A stretch of 64,000 bases of DNA, from contig JAUIMM010000188.1 in the NCBI GenBank assembly GCA_031769625.1, positions 7,358,501 to 7,422,500 on the forward strand, in the 5' to 3' direction. Origin of the DNA: Taudactylus pleione (Eukaryota > Chordata > Amphibia > Anura > Myobatrachidae). The notes beneath the pieces are model-generated. The model worked only from the letters and a program-made list of their open reading frames with translations. It was not told where the DNA came from and searched no databases. A program made the position numbers and the translations under genes. Below, piece by piece: positions 31,655-43,253 of the stretch. Positions within the stretch are counted from its first letter, which is position 1; every line of letters begins with the position of its first letter.

Positions 31655-33355
31655 CCCTCTGTTCCCCCCATTACTGTATTTTTGTGTCTCGTGATGAGAT
31701 GTGTGGACTGCTGACTGTTCTGGCCTGACGTAAGATTGAAAGGTCCCCTGACACTTGTGCGGGGAAGCTCTTACAGCTGGAAGGTGTCTGCTACTGTGAG
31801 CTAGTATAAGGCAGCTGTCACTCCCCCTTGTATTTGTTACACATCAGCCAACGCACATCTCATTTTAGTTTGTGACATCTGTTGCTGATTGATCTGGCTC
31901 ATTCCATGGAATTGTTGTATGAGTTACAATACAAACTTGTTAAAAATATAAGGGCCTTGTATTTGGTATCGAGTAATAGTTACTTTATAGTGTTAAAAAT
32001 AGTACAGTATGATAAAAATGTTAGGCCTAGATTTATTTGGTACTTGTGTGTTTTACGGACTCATTGCAGAGAGAACCCAATGAACATTTTAAATAGTACT
32101 TGTGTATTTTTACGTACACAAGCACCGAAAGTTGTCCCCACCTAAAGAAGAAAGTTGTCCCCTTGCGGGCTCGCTGCGATCGGCACATTTTGGGCTCGGT
32201 GGCTCACTACGCTCGCCACAAGGTTATATTCCCCCTCTATGCCCTCTTGGATGGTAGGGAATGATGCTGGTCACTGGCTGATGACATTAGGGTCCTCTCC
32301 GTGAAAGGGATTTAGACATTACCATGATTGATAATAATAATAATGAGTGTAGGTCTCTTGGGTTCTCTCTGCAATGAGTCCAATTAGGATACCGACACCT
32401 GTTGGTAGGTGTCCTAACCCTTCTCCTACCCCTGTCCCTAAACCTAACTCTCCCCCTAATCCTGCTACCTACCCTCAGGATGCCGATGGTCGGGATACCG
32501 GCGCCGTTATTCTAAGCGAACTATATCCCGAACTATATATGTTTTATTAGTTACTGCCACATTTGGCTGGTAAAATATTTATTTGTATCATCGAGCAGGC
32601 GTAACTAGTACGGTGACCACCGACTATGTGTTCAGCAGGCAATACATTCTGGAATTTAGAGTTCCTGTAATGGTTCTGATATTCTCCTGTTAATGTATAT
32701 TCTGTAATCTACGACCCCACAAATGCTGGTCGCCATGGTGACTAAGATTTCAGTAAGGACTGCCGAGCAAACGCGCGGCTCCGAACAGTCTCAGCTCTTA
32801 CACAGTATTTCTCTTTCCCCGTATGCTGCCACAACACCTGATCATAGCGACCTGCCTGTGGATGCAGAGGGGACCAGCATTAGTATGCTGTCCCCCGCTG
32901 GCGTCAGATCCGCCCATTCAGTTATCGCCAGCATTATCTCGGCAAGTGGAGGCTCAGTGGATTGTTTGTCCTTAGAGGCCATATACACTTGGACTTCACG
33001 TAGAAGTTTAAAAAGGAAACGAAGTTGCTAATATTTTGACGCCATACAAAACACTGCCCTCAATAAACTGCTGTGCTGTATCTTTGTATCATTCCTATGC
33101 TGTGGTGTCAGGTCAAAGCTGGGTTTATTTATTCACCTGGCAGTTACAATGTATCCTAAGAGAAGACAATTGGTTCTTCAGCTGCAATGGAACAAGACTG
33201 GGTCATTCACAAACCCCACAAACAGGATGGCTTTTATCTTGTTCTGTGTTTCTGATGCAAGTCTGCTTTTCCTATACGACTTCATGTCATTTTGTTTTTG
33301 GGCAGTGCTCTGGCACCTAAATGATCTATTGACCTGTGTGTTTTGGTCTTCCCAG
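31655..33355. other. dym: Remainder of intron 1
   Basis: Outside the inverted-repeat element nothing is recognised. The 3' end has a usable acceptor, TGGTCTTCCCAG, at 33344-33355. Confidence 0.5.
32057..32381. mobile_element. Element bounded by 23-bp perfect inverted repeats
   Basis: GGACTCATTGCAGAGAGAAC... at 32057-32079 is exactly complementary to 32359-32381. The interior has AAGTTGTCCCC repeats, GC-rich TGCGGGCTCGCTGCG, and an (AAT)n run. No target duplication is evident. It is immediately followed (about 32385-32512) by a fragment like the GC-rich MITE family (ACCGACACCTGT ... GGGATACCGGCGCCG). Confidence 0.6.
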
Positions 33356-33538
33356 GCGTCCTTTGTAGTAATGCGCTGGCTGCCTGACGACTACAAACAT
33401 GGGGGCCAACAGTAGCACAATAAGCGAACTGTCGGAGAATGACTACCTGAAGAAACTGTCGGGAACGGAGGCCATTTCTGAGAACGAGCCCTTCTGGAAC
33501 CAGCTTCTCTCATTTACCTTCAGTACTCCGACCAACAG
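33356..33538 (+). CDS. dym: dym exon 2: 5' UTR end and first 46 codons of dymeclin
   Basis: Dymeclin is a conserved Golgi-associated peripheral membrane protein involved in Golgi organisation and trafficking; loss causes Dyggve-Melchior-Clausen dysplasia in people (family knowledge). The exon lies between TCTTCCCAG| and ACCAACAG|GTGAGC. Translation starts at 33399 (ACAAACATGG, strong context): [20 protein letters not shown], then [19 protein letters not shown] and TFSTPTN plus 2 nt. Gly2 with Ser6 fits N-myristoylation, as in known dymeclins. The YLKKLSGTE and PFWNQLLSF blocks identify the family. An upstream ATG at 33371 opens a 14-codon frame that overlaps the true start. The coding part is 33399-33538. 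Confidence 0.93.
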
Positions 33539-35194
33539 GTGAGCAGAGCCGATGTTACCTTGTGTAATCCCCTTCCCATTACTGCGTGTTGCTGTACTGT
33601 TCCCCTCTCTGCCCCTGAGGGTTACTGCTTCCTGGAATCATTACTCCTGCCAGTGTGTATTACTAGTCAGTACTGTTTATACGGGTCATCCTCCTTAGGA
33701 GGCCTCCATTATGGCACTGATACATACAGGTCTCTATGGGATGGTGGATGGATCTGGCTTCAGTTAGCTGGTGAGTCTGGGAAGGTTCTGTTCATATTCA
33801 ACAGCCTCTTCTAACTCAGCGGAGCTAATATGAGACCTCGATGATGTTGAACAGAGGGAATGGAAGTTACTTGGTGACTCGGAACCTTTATTCTGTATCT
33901 TTATTGCGTTATTATCACCACTATGACCTGAATGCAGTGACTGTGTAAGAGTAATAAGACCAATGCAGGTGGAGGAGGAAGTAATGAGCTTCATTCCTGT
34001 CTGTAGCCTCACCGGGAACTCTTAATGTTTATCCAGACTCTATGCTGTAAGTGAGTTATCTTTATGACTTGTGTGTGTAGAATCCTGGCACTGACACTCT
34101 CTGCAGATAACGCTGCTATAAGTCACCAAGGGAGACCGATCAGGCAGCGTTCCTCAGTCCATTATTATTACATTTGTGGCCGGTTTTGCCCTCAGTAATA
34201 ATAACCTAAGTTGTTGGAAACGGCGAGCACAATGGGAGCAGCTTCTTCAGTATGTCCTATACGTGTGTGTATTATTATTAATAATAATAATAATAATAAT
34301 ATTATAACGCCAACACACGCCAGACCCTTTCTACTTGTCTGTACTGTATTCCAAATCATTATATATTTGTCTGAATAGAAAAATGTGTCAGCTATTGTGG
34401 TGCAAATCAAAACGGCACTCGGTGAGCCTGTGCCCAATAACTGGATGCACCGACAAGCCCATTGTCCTAACAAGGAGTGTGCTAGGAGGAGAGAGGGCCT
34501 TGCCTGTAAGGCTTACAGTCTAGGAGGGAGGGGTGTGACCAGGAAGGTAAGAGTGAGAAAGGAGGGCTGTAATATGGGCTGATTGGTTTTCATGGAGAGG
34601 TTTGGTGGTGTGGAGCCTGGTAGGGAGTCTGATAGGGCGAGGGAGGGAGTTGCAGAAAAGAGGGGAAGCACAATAGAAATCTTGGATGCTGGGGTAGGAG
34701 GATGTAGAGTACGGAGTGTGACTTCCTTCAGAGTCGCCCAGCAGTGTAAGAGCATTTTTGTGGCGGCATGAGTACGAGGTCCTGAAGTTGGAAGGCAAAC
34801 AATGGAGGCAAAGTGATAGTCTCTGCAGGGACAGCCGAGTAAAGGGCACAAGAGGGGATAGAGCCTGGTCAGGGCGCGGAAGTGTAGAGATGGGGGGGGA
34901 GAGAAGTACGTCCACGGAGGAGGATATCCAGACTGGGTCTGTGCCATTATGGTTGCATATAGTGAGAAGACACCTTGAAAGAGGGAGGAAAGGACATAGA
35001 AGGAATAGGCTAAAGGATAGATGATGGTCGGATTGTTTTATCACGCCCCATCTCCCGTCTGCAGTGACAGGAGATTGGGGGGCAATATTCCATTGTTTTG
35101 GGTACCCATGCTTTATTGCACATGCCGTGCCCAAATAGACAGGGCTTAGCCACATAGAGCAACCAAACCAATCTAAAGTCCTGGTTAGCAGGCA
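33539..35194. other. dym: Start of intron 2, little recognised
   Basis: Begins with the donor GTGAGC. It has an (ATA)n run near 34275-34305 and, at about 34440-35000, a purine-rich stretch with AAGGCTTACAGTCTAGGAGG that resembles a dispersed frog repeat but is not assignable. No gene seen. Confidence 0.4.
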
Positions 35195-36034
35195 GCAAAT
35201 GCGGCCCTGTGCCACTGTACCCCCTGTTGCCGTAACACTTCACCCCATGAGACAGCATATAGAGCCCTATCTCACTATACACCCAGTTACCATAACACCC
35301 TCCCATGATGAGCATATAGACCCCTATGTCACTATACCCCCTGTTACCATAACACCCTCCCATGATGCAGCATATAGAGCCCTATGTCACTATATCCCCT
35401 GTTACCATAACACTTCACCCCATGAGACCGCATATAGAGCCCTATGTCACTATACCCCCTGTTACCATAACACCCTCCCATGATGCAGCATATAGAGCCC
35501 TATGTCACTATACCCCCTGTTACCATAACACCCTCCCATGATGCAGCATATAGAGCCCTATGTCACTATATCCCCTGTTACCATAACACTTCACCCCATG
35601 AGACAGCATATAGACCCCTATGTCACTATACCCCCTATTACCATAACACCCTCCTATTATGCAGCATATAGACCCCTATGTCACTATACCCCCTATTACC
35701 ATAACACCCTCCCATGAGACAGCATATAGAGCCCTATGTCACTATACCCCCTGTTACCATAACACCTTCCCATGATGCAGCATATAGAGCCCTATGTCAC
35801 TATACCCCCTGTTACCATAACACCCTCCCATGATGCAGCATATAGACCCCCTATGTCACTATACCCCCTGTTACCATAACACCCTCCCATGATGCAGCAT
35901 ATAGACCCCTATGTCACTATACCCCCTGTTACCATAACACCGTCCCATGATGCAGCATATAGAGCCCTATGTCACTATACCCCCTGTTACCATAACACCC
36001 TCCCATGATGCAGCATATAGAGCCCTATGTCACT
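35195..36034. repeat. 58-bp minisatellite, left part
   Basis: About 14 units of roughly 58 bp: GCATATAGACCCCTATGTCA, CTATACCCCCTGTTACCATA, ACACCCTCCCATGATGCA. It continues after DIRS copy C at 42924-44700; the two halves were one array. Confidence 0.95.
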
Positions 36035-36145
36035 TTCTCTTTTGTCTGGGCTAGGGGACACTGGACCATGGGTTGTAGGTGGGAAGGCGTGGATTTGGCA
36101 CTAACACTGAATTCTATAACTCCTCCCCTCTGCAACTTCAGTGTA
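36035..36145 (+). repeat. Left inverted terminal repeat of DIRS copy C
   Basis: GGTTGTAGGTGGGAAGGCGT, GGATTTGGCACTAACACTGA and CTCCTCCCCTCTGCAAC are all mirrored at 42790-42880. Confidence 0.9.
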
Positions 36146-36708
36146 AGTTTATTGCCTGTGGAAGTAAGGCATGTTTTTCTAGGGCTGCTCAGCAGCCTTG
36201 GTTTTCTAGCATAGGATTTTTATTTGTTTTGCAATTGCTTTAGTTTTCTTTTTTTACTAATAGGTCTCTGTGAGAGCGCCTGGGCCCGGGGATTGCGCGC
36301 TGCTGTACCTGGCAGAGGTACAGGCAGTTAGCGTGGTCCTGGGTGGCGGGCGCCATCTTGCTGGGTTTTCCTGTCGGCTGCTCCTGTGGGGAGAGCGCCG
36401 ACTACAGGCTGCCCGTGGTAAGCGCGGTTTCGTCAGTGTTTTCCCCACAGAGGGGAGTAACACTTGAAGGAAGGAGCAGTGAGGCTTGCTTCAGTAAGAC
36501 TGGGGGAGGCGCCATGGTTGCTCTCCAGTGGCAAAATGCAGGCTCCCAGGAAGTCTGATCACAGGTTTTTAAAGGACACAAGCCTGAAAAGCATGGAGGG
36601 AGGACAGAGCAAGTTCCTTTCCCTCTGCAGCGTGTAGCTAAGTAGTTTCAGTATTACTCTAATCTGTTCTCGTGCCTGTTTGGAGTGTGTGCATATTCAT
36701 TGCCGTTG

Positions 36709-36709
36709 G

Positions 36710-36764
<55 letters not shown>
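36709..36764. repeat. (TA)n microsatellite
   Basis: About 55 bp of TA repeats on the left of the LTR-like insertion; a second TA run lies at 37365-37403 on its right. Confidence 0.95.
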
Positions 36765-36765
<1 letters not shown>

Positions 36766-37359
36766 GTGATAGGATCACTGGTAAAGTGGTCTGTGGCAGG
36801 TACATTTGTCCCACATTCCTGTCTTGTGTTTTAAATCCCCAGGAGAAAGTCTGCAGTGTAGCAGGCTTGAGTCTCGGCATTTTGAAAAGCCGGTTTGGGA
36901 CCTGGGGGTTGTGGGTGAGAGGAGAGGGAGGGCTCCACCCACGGCCACTCCAGGTTTTGGTTCTCGCAGCCTGGTAACAGGCTTGTTAGGGTTCCCACCT
37001 GAGAGTGGCCAATATAAGCCTTGTGTGTTTAGGGCTGAGTGTCTGACCTGGGAGAGCAGACAGGGAGTTTGCTCAGAGACACTGGAAACCTATCTGTGAG
37101 TGTTGTGCTGTGCCTTTGTTGCTGGTGAGGGCATTAGGCCCTGCCAGGTCCTGGTAGTGAGGGAACCACCTGTGAAGTTAGTGCCCCGACAGGGCTAGGA
37201 TTTATGTTTGTTTTCTTTATGTTATTTCTGACATTGTTCAATAAAGACTGGCGCCGACCAGCTTGTACTCGCATCCAGACTGGTGTGCTGCTTCCCTGCT
37301 GGTGTGTGTGTGTGTAAGGAAGGAGTCCCCTACCCAGGAGAGGGACCTCCTAATCTGAC

Positions 37360-37365
<6 letters not shown>
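36765..37365 (+). mobile_element. Possible solo LTR in a TA microsatellite inside DIRS copy C
   Basis: A 600-bp block between two TA runs starts TGTGATAGGATCACTGG. It contains a polyadenylation signal AATAAA (37240-37245) followed by a GT-rich stretch, as in retroviral-type or Gypsy LTRs with R-U5 at the end. No internal coding region or second copy is present. The end is not a clear CA, so the call is tentative. Confidence 0.4.
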
Positions 37366-37408
<43 letters not shown>

Positions 37409-37444
37409 TTTTTATGTGTGTTTCTGGGCCGACTGGGTGCTCTA

Positions 37445-38719
37445 ATGACGGACAATAAGTCCACAAAGGGCCAGAACCCCACTATGGCTATATTTTTTAC
37501 AAGTGCCCAGGGTCAGGTTAAATTGCTGTGTGGACAACTGGATGCAGGGTCTTTGTGTATGGACTGTCAGGTGGGGCCCACGTGTGCGCAGCCAGCTGGG
37601 GGAGCCACTCCGTTTACGGAGGAGCCGGCATGGGCTCAGGCTATGAACCGTTCACTCTCTGACCTGGTGACGTTGCTCTGCCGTATAGAGGAATTAACCC
37701 AAGCAGCGCCAGCGCCTGTTTTGCCCTCACCGCCTGCTGTTGCGGGGGGTGGTTACCAGGGTCCTGATCCTCCTTGGGTCCGTACCATGGAGCGCTCGGC
37801 GGTAGGGCTCGAGAAAGTATCGGCCCTTATGGATCGCTTCTTTGAGGGGTCTAAACTACGCATAAGCGTCCTCCTCCATCCAGTGTCTTGTTGGAGTCAG
37901 ATCCCGAGGGGGAGCAAGAAGAGGAGGAGGGGGAGCTCCAAGAGGAGGTTCTGCCCAATGAGGAAGGTTCAGACTCTGCATCAAGTCAGGGCGTAGAGGA
38001 CCTTATTATGACAGTACCACACTCTTTGGACTGTCTGGACCTTGATGCCTCAGCTAGGGCGGTAGGGCCGTTTAAGCGGAGGCATAAGAGGGTCGTTTGT
38101 TTCCCAGTGTCTCAGGAGCTTTCAGATTTGGTAGAGGAAGCCTGGAAGACCCCTGATAAGAAGTATGCTACTCCTCGTAAATTTGCAGCCCTTTATCCCT
38201 TTCCACAGGAGCAGGTCGCTAAGTGGGAGCTGCCTCAAAAAGTGGATGTGGCTGTGGCTCGTTTAGCAAATCACACGGCTCTGCCGGTCCAAGGGGCGGC
38301 CTCCTTTAAGGATCCGCTGGACAAAAAATTGGAGGGATGCCTTAGGATTATTTTTATGGGCGCCGGAGATGTTTTTCGCCCATTATTGGCATGTGCATGG
38401 GTCTCTCGAGCCATGGAGAAGTGGGCTGACAAATTAGTGGCAGACCTTGCCGGTGACTCATCCAGAGAGGACATACTGGTACTGGCGGAACAGATAAGGG
38501 CGGCTGCAGACTGTGTGTGAGGCTGCACAAGATGGAGCGCAGATTTCCTCTAGAGTCTCAGCCACGGCAGTAGCGGCACGCAGAGCACTCTGGCTTCGCG
38601 CCTGGGAGGCGGACACCGAATCTAAACGCGCTTTAGAGTCTCTGCCTTTTTGTGGAGGCATCCTGTTCGGCTCTGAGCTTGATACTATCATATCCCAAGC
38701 GACAGGTAGAAAGAGCTAA
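37445..38719 (+). pseudogene. DIRS copy C gag-like pseudogene
   Basis: Reads from ATG 37445 (MTDNKSTKGQ). LCGQLDAGSLCMDC is a partial version of the cysteine knuckle of copy B. A frameshift near 37880 leads into the frame of 37888-38520 (an acidic EQEEEEGELQEE stretch, then ELSDLVEEAWKTPDKKYATP and CAWVSRAMEKWADKL). A second shift at about 38515 leads into SSRVSATAVAARRALWLRAW and GGILFGSELDTI up to the stop at 38717. The second and third parts match gag of copies A and B. Confidence 0.82.
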
Positions 38720-38818
38720 AGGGCTCACGTTCCTTTCGAGGAGGGGGAATGATTAGAGGTCAGGGGGTCCGATGACTCTCTTCCCAGTAGGCGCCCGGGT
38801 GCCAGGGCATCTGAGAAG

Positions 38819-39249
38819 GTACGCAGTCGGGAAGCCGGCGGACGTAATCTCGACGGCCAGCTTCCCGACTGCTTTATCCCGGCGAGGGTTAAATGACAGG
38901 CGTCTAAATCAAGACTCCTGTCATTTTATCGACGTCGGGAGACCGATCGAAGTGATGCCGGGCGCTGAATGCGGACAGCCGCGCGTGCGTGGGGTAGGTT
39001 TAGGGCTCGGGGAGGTTGGGGGGTAGGTTTAGGGCTCTCGGGGTGGACTTAGGGTTAGGCACCCCCCAGGGGACTTGGGTTTAGGCGGCAGGGATGGGGG
39101 GGGCTTGGTTTAGGCACTTAGGGGGGGATTAGGGTTAGGCACCCCTAAGGAGGGTTAGGCAGGGAGGTTAGGTTAGTAAATACTTACCTGGGGACGATCG
39201 GGATTTTAAACCATGTCGGGCAGCCGCTGTCGGGATTCATACCGATTCC
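38819..39249. mobile_element. GC-rich GGTTAG-core MITE with 9-bp target duplication in DIRS copy C
   Basis: Perfect 9-bp direct repeat TCTGAGAAG at 38810-38818 and 39250-39258. Ends GTACGCAGTCGGGAAGCC and CGGGATTCATACCGATTCC are imperfect inverted repeats. The core has GGGTTAGGCACCCC-type motifs. Same family as 31087-31646; a 9-bp duplication is typical of Mutator-like elements. Confidence 0.88.
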
Positions 39250-39258
39250 TCTGAGAAG

Positions 39259-41123
39259 CCGACTACCTGACAGCCCATCCGGTCGCAGGAAAGGTAGGGG
39301 GCCGTCTCCTTCTTTTCTGAGACAGGTGGGTAGCTTCGGAAGTAGATGCCTGGGTGAGGGGCATTGTCTCCCGAGGTTATGTGATCTACCTAAGGGGGCA
39401 GCCGCCACAACGTTACTTCGTTACAGCATTACCCAGGGAGCCAGAGACGGACCTTAAACCAGGCTATCATTTCACTCTGTTCAGAAGGGGTTATAGCTCC
39501 TGTTCCACAGTCTCAACAGGAACAGGGGTTTTACTCCAACTTGTGCGTAGTCCAGAAACCCAACGGAACTTATCGGCCGATTTTTAATCTACGAGCCTTG
39601 AATGCCAGCCTGTTGGTGGATCGGTTTCGCATGGAGTCGCTCCGATCAGTGATCCAGGGTATGTCGGCAAACGAGTTTCTGGCGTCTATCGACATCAAAG
39701 ATGCATATCTCCACATACCGTTTTGGGCGGGGCATCAGTCTCTACTCAGGTTCGTGGTCGGAAGAGCCCATTACCAGTTCCAGGCTCTGCCGTTCGGTTT
39801 GGCTACAGCTCCGCGTGTCTTCACAAAGATCATGGCAGCAATGGCAAGCTTACTGCATTCCGAGGGAATAACGGTGATTCCCTATTTGGACGATTTGCTG
39901 GTAAAGGCGGATTCCGCTGCCCAACTTCAGCTCCACCTGGATCACACGGTGTAGGTGTTACAGCATCATGGGTGGATACTGAATCTCGAGAAGAGTCACC
40001 TCAGGCCTTGCCAACGTCTGATGTTTTTGGGGGTGATCTTCCATACAGCACTGGAAAGGGTTTTCTTGCCCGAGCCCAAAGCCCGGGCCCTTCAGGACTA
40101 GGTCAGGAAAGTGCTGTCTGTCCCCTGGCCATCCGTTTGGCTGGACATGAAGTTACTAGGCACGATGGTCTCTACCTTCTACACCATCCAGTACGGCCGC
40201 TTCCATTCACGTATTCAGTGGGAGATTCTCCGGAATTGGACGGGGCGCTCAGACGACCTTTCTTCTCAGTTGTTGGTTTGGTCAGACAGCACTCGTCAGT
40301 CACTTCGCTGGTGGCTGATAACCGATCACCTTCTCCAGGGTCGGTCCCTGGTGACTCCCAACTGGATTTTGTCACAGACGCAAGTCTCAAAGGTTGGGGA
40401 GCGGTGACTGAGAACTTCTGTCTCCAGGGGATCTGGTCGTCATCAAAGATAGATTTCCCATTAAATATTCTGGAGCTCCGGGCCATTTATCGGGCACTGT
40501 GTGGGGCTCAGGCCCTCCTGGTGGGCCGACCAGTGAGGATCCAATCAGACAACGCCACAGCAGTGGCATATGTAAACCAGCAGGGCGGAACCAAAAGCGC
40601 ACTTGCCATGGCAGTGGCAAGTCTCATTCTCTCTTGAGCGGAGACGTTCCTCCCTGCAAATTCAGCAGTCTTCATACCGGGGGTGGAGAATTGGGAAGAG
40701 GACTACCTCCGCAGGACTACGTTCCTGCCAGGGGAGTGGTCTCTCCACCCAGAGGTTTTCCAACATATTGTCCAGAGATGGGGGCTACCGGAGATGGATT
40801 TGATGGTGTCTCGCCACATTTGCAAAGTCCCTCGATTTTGTGCAAGGTACAGAGATCCTTTGGCATCCACAGTGGATGCCATGACCGTTCCTTGGAACTT
40901 CCGTCTGGCCTACATTTTTCTTCCAATTCCCATGTTACCAAGAGTACTCCGTCGAGCCAGAGCAGCAGGTTTCAGTCATCCTAGTGGCTCCAAACTGGCC
41001 ACGCCGGTCGTGGTTCGCCACTGTTCTCAGGCTAGCTGCAGGGCCGGTTGGAGTCTGCCTCTGCGTCCAGATCTTCTGCTACAGGGGCCATTCCCTCACG
41101 AGGGCCTACCTCAGTTGGCTTAA
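39259..41123 (+). pseudogene. DIRS copy C RT-RNase H-methyltransferase-like pseudogene
   Basis: RT N-terminal part at 39354-39540, then a frameshift into VQKPNGTYRPIFNLRALNAS, IDIKDAYLHIPF, ALPFGLATAPRVF and the catalytic YLDD (near 39883). A stop at 39952 and frame changes follow. RNase H reads FVTDASLKGWGAV, INILELRAIYRAL (as LNILELRAIYRAL) and IQSDNATAVAYVNQQGG, then TGA at 40635-40637 exactly where copy B has one, and GVENWEEDYLRR beyond it. The methyltransferase-like stretch EMDLMVSRHICKVP ... YIFLPIP follows in the same frame. Confidence 0.85.
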
Positions 41124-42480
41124 AAGGCCTGGTTGTTGAGACCGGGCTCTTGAAGGCCAGGGGTTTTTCCCCTTCTGTCATCAGGACCATGCTCCGGGCG
41201 CGGAAAGCAGTTTTCCGCGCAGAACTACCACAGGGTTTGGAAAACCTATATTGTGTGGTGTGAGCAGCGGGGAGTACATACTGCCCAGTTCTGCCTGCCA
41301 AGGTTATTAGCATTTCTGCAGGGCGGTCTGGAAGCCAGCTTATGGCTTCCAGACCGCGTCTGGGTCTCCTCCCAGAGGTGCAGACTTTTTTACAGGGGGT
41401 CTTGCGAATACAGCCTCCGGTTCAACCACCAGTGGTACCATGGGATTTTCCCTGGTTATGTCTGCTCTTAAACAGGCTCCGTTTGAGCCGTTGGAATCTG
41501 TGGACCTTTGGTTCGGAACGTGGAAAGTGTTTTTTCTGATGGCCATTGCCTCAGCTCGGCGGGTCTCGGAGTTGGGGGCCTTGTCCTGCAAACCGCCTTT
41601 TCTTGTTTTCCATGACGATAGGGCTGTTCTCAGGACGGTTCCTTTGTTTCAACCGAAAGTGGTTTCATCTTCACTTAAACCAGGAGGTTGTTTTTTCCTG
41701 TTTTCTAGCCTTCAGAGTCCTCAGGGGACCAGGACGATCTATCACTGTTCTAGTGTTCCCTCTAGCTCCGGCGGCAGGCAGGGCGCCGGAGCCAGAGAGG
41801 GCAATCGCTCGCGTCCGAAAAGGGGGCGTGGTCATGAAAAGGGGGAGTGTCTATAAGACGCGTCCCCTTTTTGTCATACTTGGGGGCGTGCCCGGCGCTT
41901 ATGGACATGCCGGGCAGCCCCCAAATGCTGCAGAAAGGGAGAATAGATGCCGGGCGCATGCGCCCGGCGTCTATTCTCCGGCGGTGACCGGGTCACCGCA
42001 TGTTTCTCCACCCGCGGGGCACTGCGTCCCGCGGGTGAGAACGGCTCCCGCAGGCTGTGAGGGCAGGGTGCTTTTTGCCCTCCAGAAGGAGGTCAGGGCG
42101 CCGCGCCCCGCTAAAACAGCCTAGCGGGAACGCTACTGTTCTATCACTGTTGTCCGGGCCCTGCGCATTTATTTAGATAGAACTTCGATCTTACATAAGA
42201 CGGACTCTTTATTGGTTCTCTACGACGCCCACAGGGCCCACAAAGCAGACCATTGCAAAATGGCTCCGCTCAGTGATTTCAAGGGCTTACTCAGAGGCGG
42301 GGCGCCTGGCACCAGCTAGGGTGTTGGCTCATTCCACTAGGGCCGTGGCGGCCTCCTGAGCGGCGCGTCACGGGGCCTCGGCTGAACAAGTTTGTCACGC
42401 AATTAACTGGTCCTCTGTCCACGCGTTTGTGCGGTTCTACAGGTTTCATGTTTTTGCCTCCGGGGACGCCCATTTTGGGC
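41090..42480 (+). pseudogene. DIRS copy C tyrosine recombinase pseudogene, split by a MITE
   Basis: Recognisable blocks are VETGLLKARGFSPSVIRTML, LPEVQTFLQGVLRIQPPVQP, AIASARRVSELGALSCKPPF (catalytic-arginine box) and PLFQPKVVS. After the MITE at 41750-42139 come VVRALRIYLDRTS, AHSTRAVAAS (HxxR box, with a stop nearby) and FVRFYRFHVF (nucleophile region). Multiple frameshifts; not functional. Confidence 0.85.
41750..42139. mobile_element. GC-rich MITE inside the DIRS copy C recombinase
   Basis: Flanked by TCTATCACTGTT at 41738-41749 and 42140-42151 (duplication of up to 12 bp; part may be chance). Inverted ends AGTGTTCCCTCTAG and CTAGCGGGAACGCT. The interior has strong hairpins, for example GCCGGGCGCATGCGCCCGGC. 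Removing it joins the recombinase sequence as ...SITVVRALRIYLD.... A partial relative is at 10338-10560. Confidence 0.85.
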
Positions 42481-42540
42481 ATACAGTTCTCCGGTCAGGC
42501 AATCTGAGCGTTCCCTCCCATGGGGGCTGCTTTTGAACAT

Positions 42541-42645
42541 CCTATGGTCCAGTGTCCCCCAGCCCAGACGAAAGAGAAAATAGGATTTTGGGGTACTTAC
42601 CGTTGAATCCTTTTCTCTGAGTCAGCTGGGGGACACTGCGTTCCC
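42541..42645 (+). repeat. Internal complementary region of DIRS copy C
   Basis: GTCCAGTGTCCCCCAGCCCA to AAAGAGAA matches the left end; AATAGGATTTTGGGGTACTT to GGGGGACACTG matches the right end, both in reverse complement. The junction at about 42568 supports the assigned ends. Confidence 0.9.
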
Positions 42646-42774
42646 TCCCTCACGCTCAGCGGTATTGAGTATAAGTTATGATTTTGGGTCGTATTGACCG
42701 CCAATTTAATTTTTATTTTTCGGAGTGACCCTGTCAATGAGTATTGCTTCTCCGTACCAGGCACTTTTGAAGTT

Positions 42775-42923
42775 GTACTGAAGTCAGGGGTTGCAGAGGG
42801 GAGGAGTCATAGATTTCAGTGATAGTGCCAAATCCACGCCTTCCCACCTACAACCCGTGGTCCAGTGTCCCCCAGCCTGACTCAGAGAAAAGGATTCAAC
42901 TGTAAGTACCCAAAAATCCTATT
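42775..42923 (-). repeat. Right inverted terminal repeat of DIRS copy C with extension
   Basis: GTTGCAGAGGGGAGGAGTCA, GTGCCAAATCCACGCCTTCC and ACCTACAACCCGTGGTCC mirror the left repeat. CTCAGAGAAAAGGATTCAAC to TCCTATT is the right-only extension. Confidence 0.9.
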
Positions 42924-43253
42924 ATACCCCCTGTTGCCATAACACCCTCCGATGATGCAGCATATAGAGCCCTCTGTCACTATACCCCCTGTTACCATAA
43001 CACCCCTATAATGCAGCATATAGAGCCCTATCTCACTATACCCCCTGTTACCATAACACCCCCTATAATGCAGCATATAGAGCCCTATGTCACTATACCC
43101 CATTACCATAACACCCCCCTATAATGCAGCATATAGACCCCTATGTCACTGTACCCCCTGTTAGCATAACACCCCCTATATTGCAGCAAATAGAACCCTA
43201 TGTCACTATGCCCCCTGTTACCATAACCCCCCCCCCCCATGATGCAGTATATA

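Larger units (their letters stand above)
36035..42923 (+). mobile_element. DIRS retrotransposon (copy C) inserted in the 58-bp minisatellite
   Basis: The left end TTCTCTTTTGTCTGGGC follows array sequence CTATGTCACT; the right end AAAAATCCTATT is followed by ATACCCCCTG. Array units read CTATGTCACTATACCCCCTG, so the empty site is restored without gain or loss: no target duplication. Inverted terminal repeats are 36035-36145 and 42775-42888 (plus extension to 42923), with the internal complementary region at 42541-42645. It belongs to a different family from copy B but is collinear. Its coding frames carry several frameshifts and stops, and it hosts an LTR-like insertion and two MITEs. Sense to dym. 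Confidence 0.93.
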
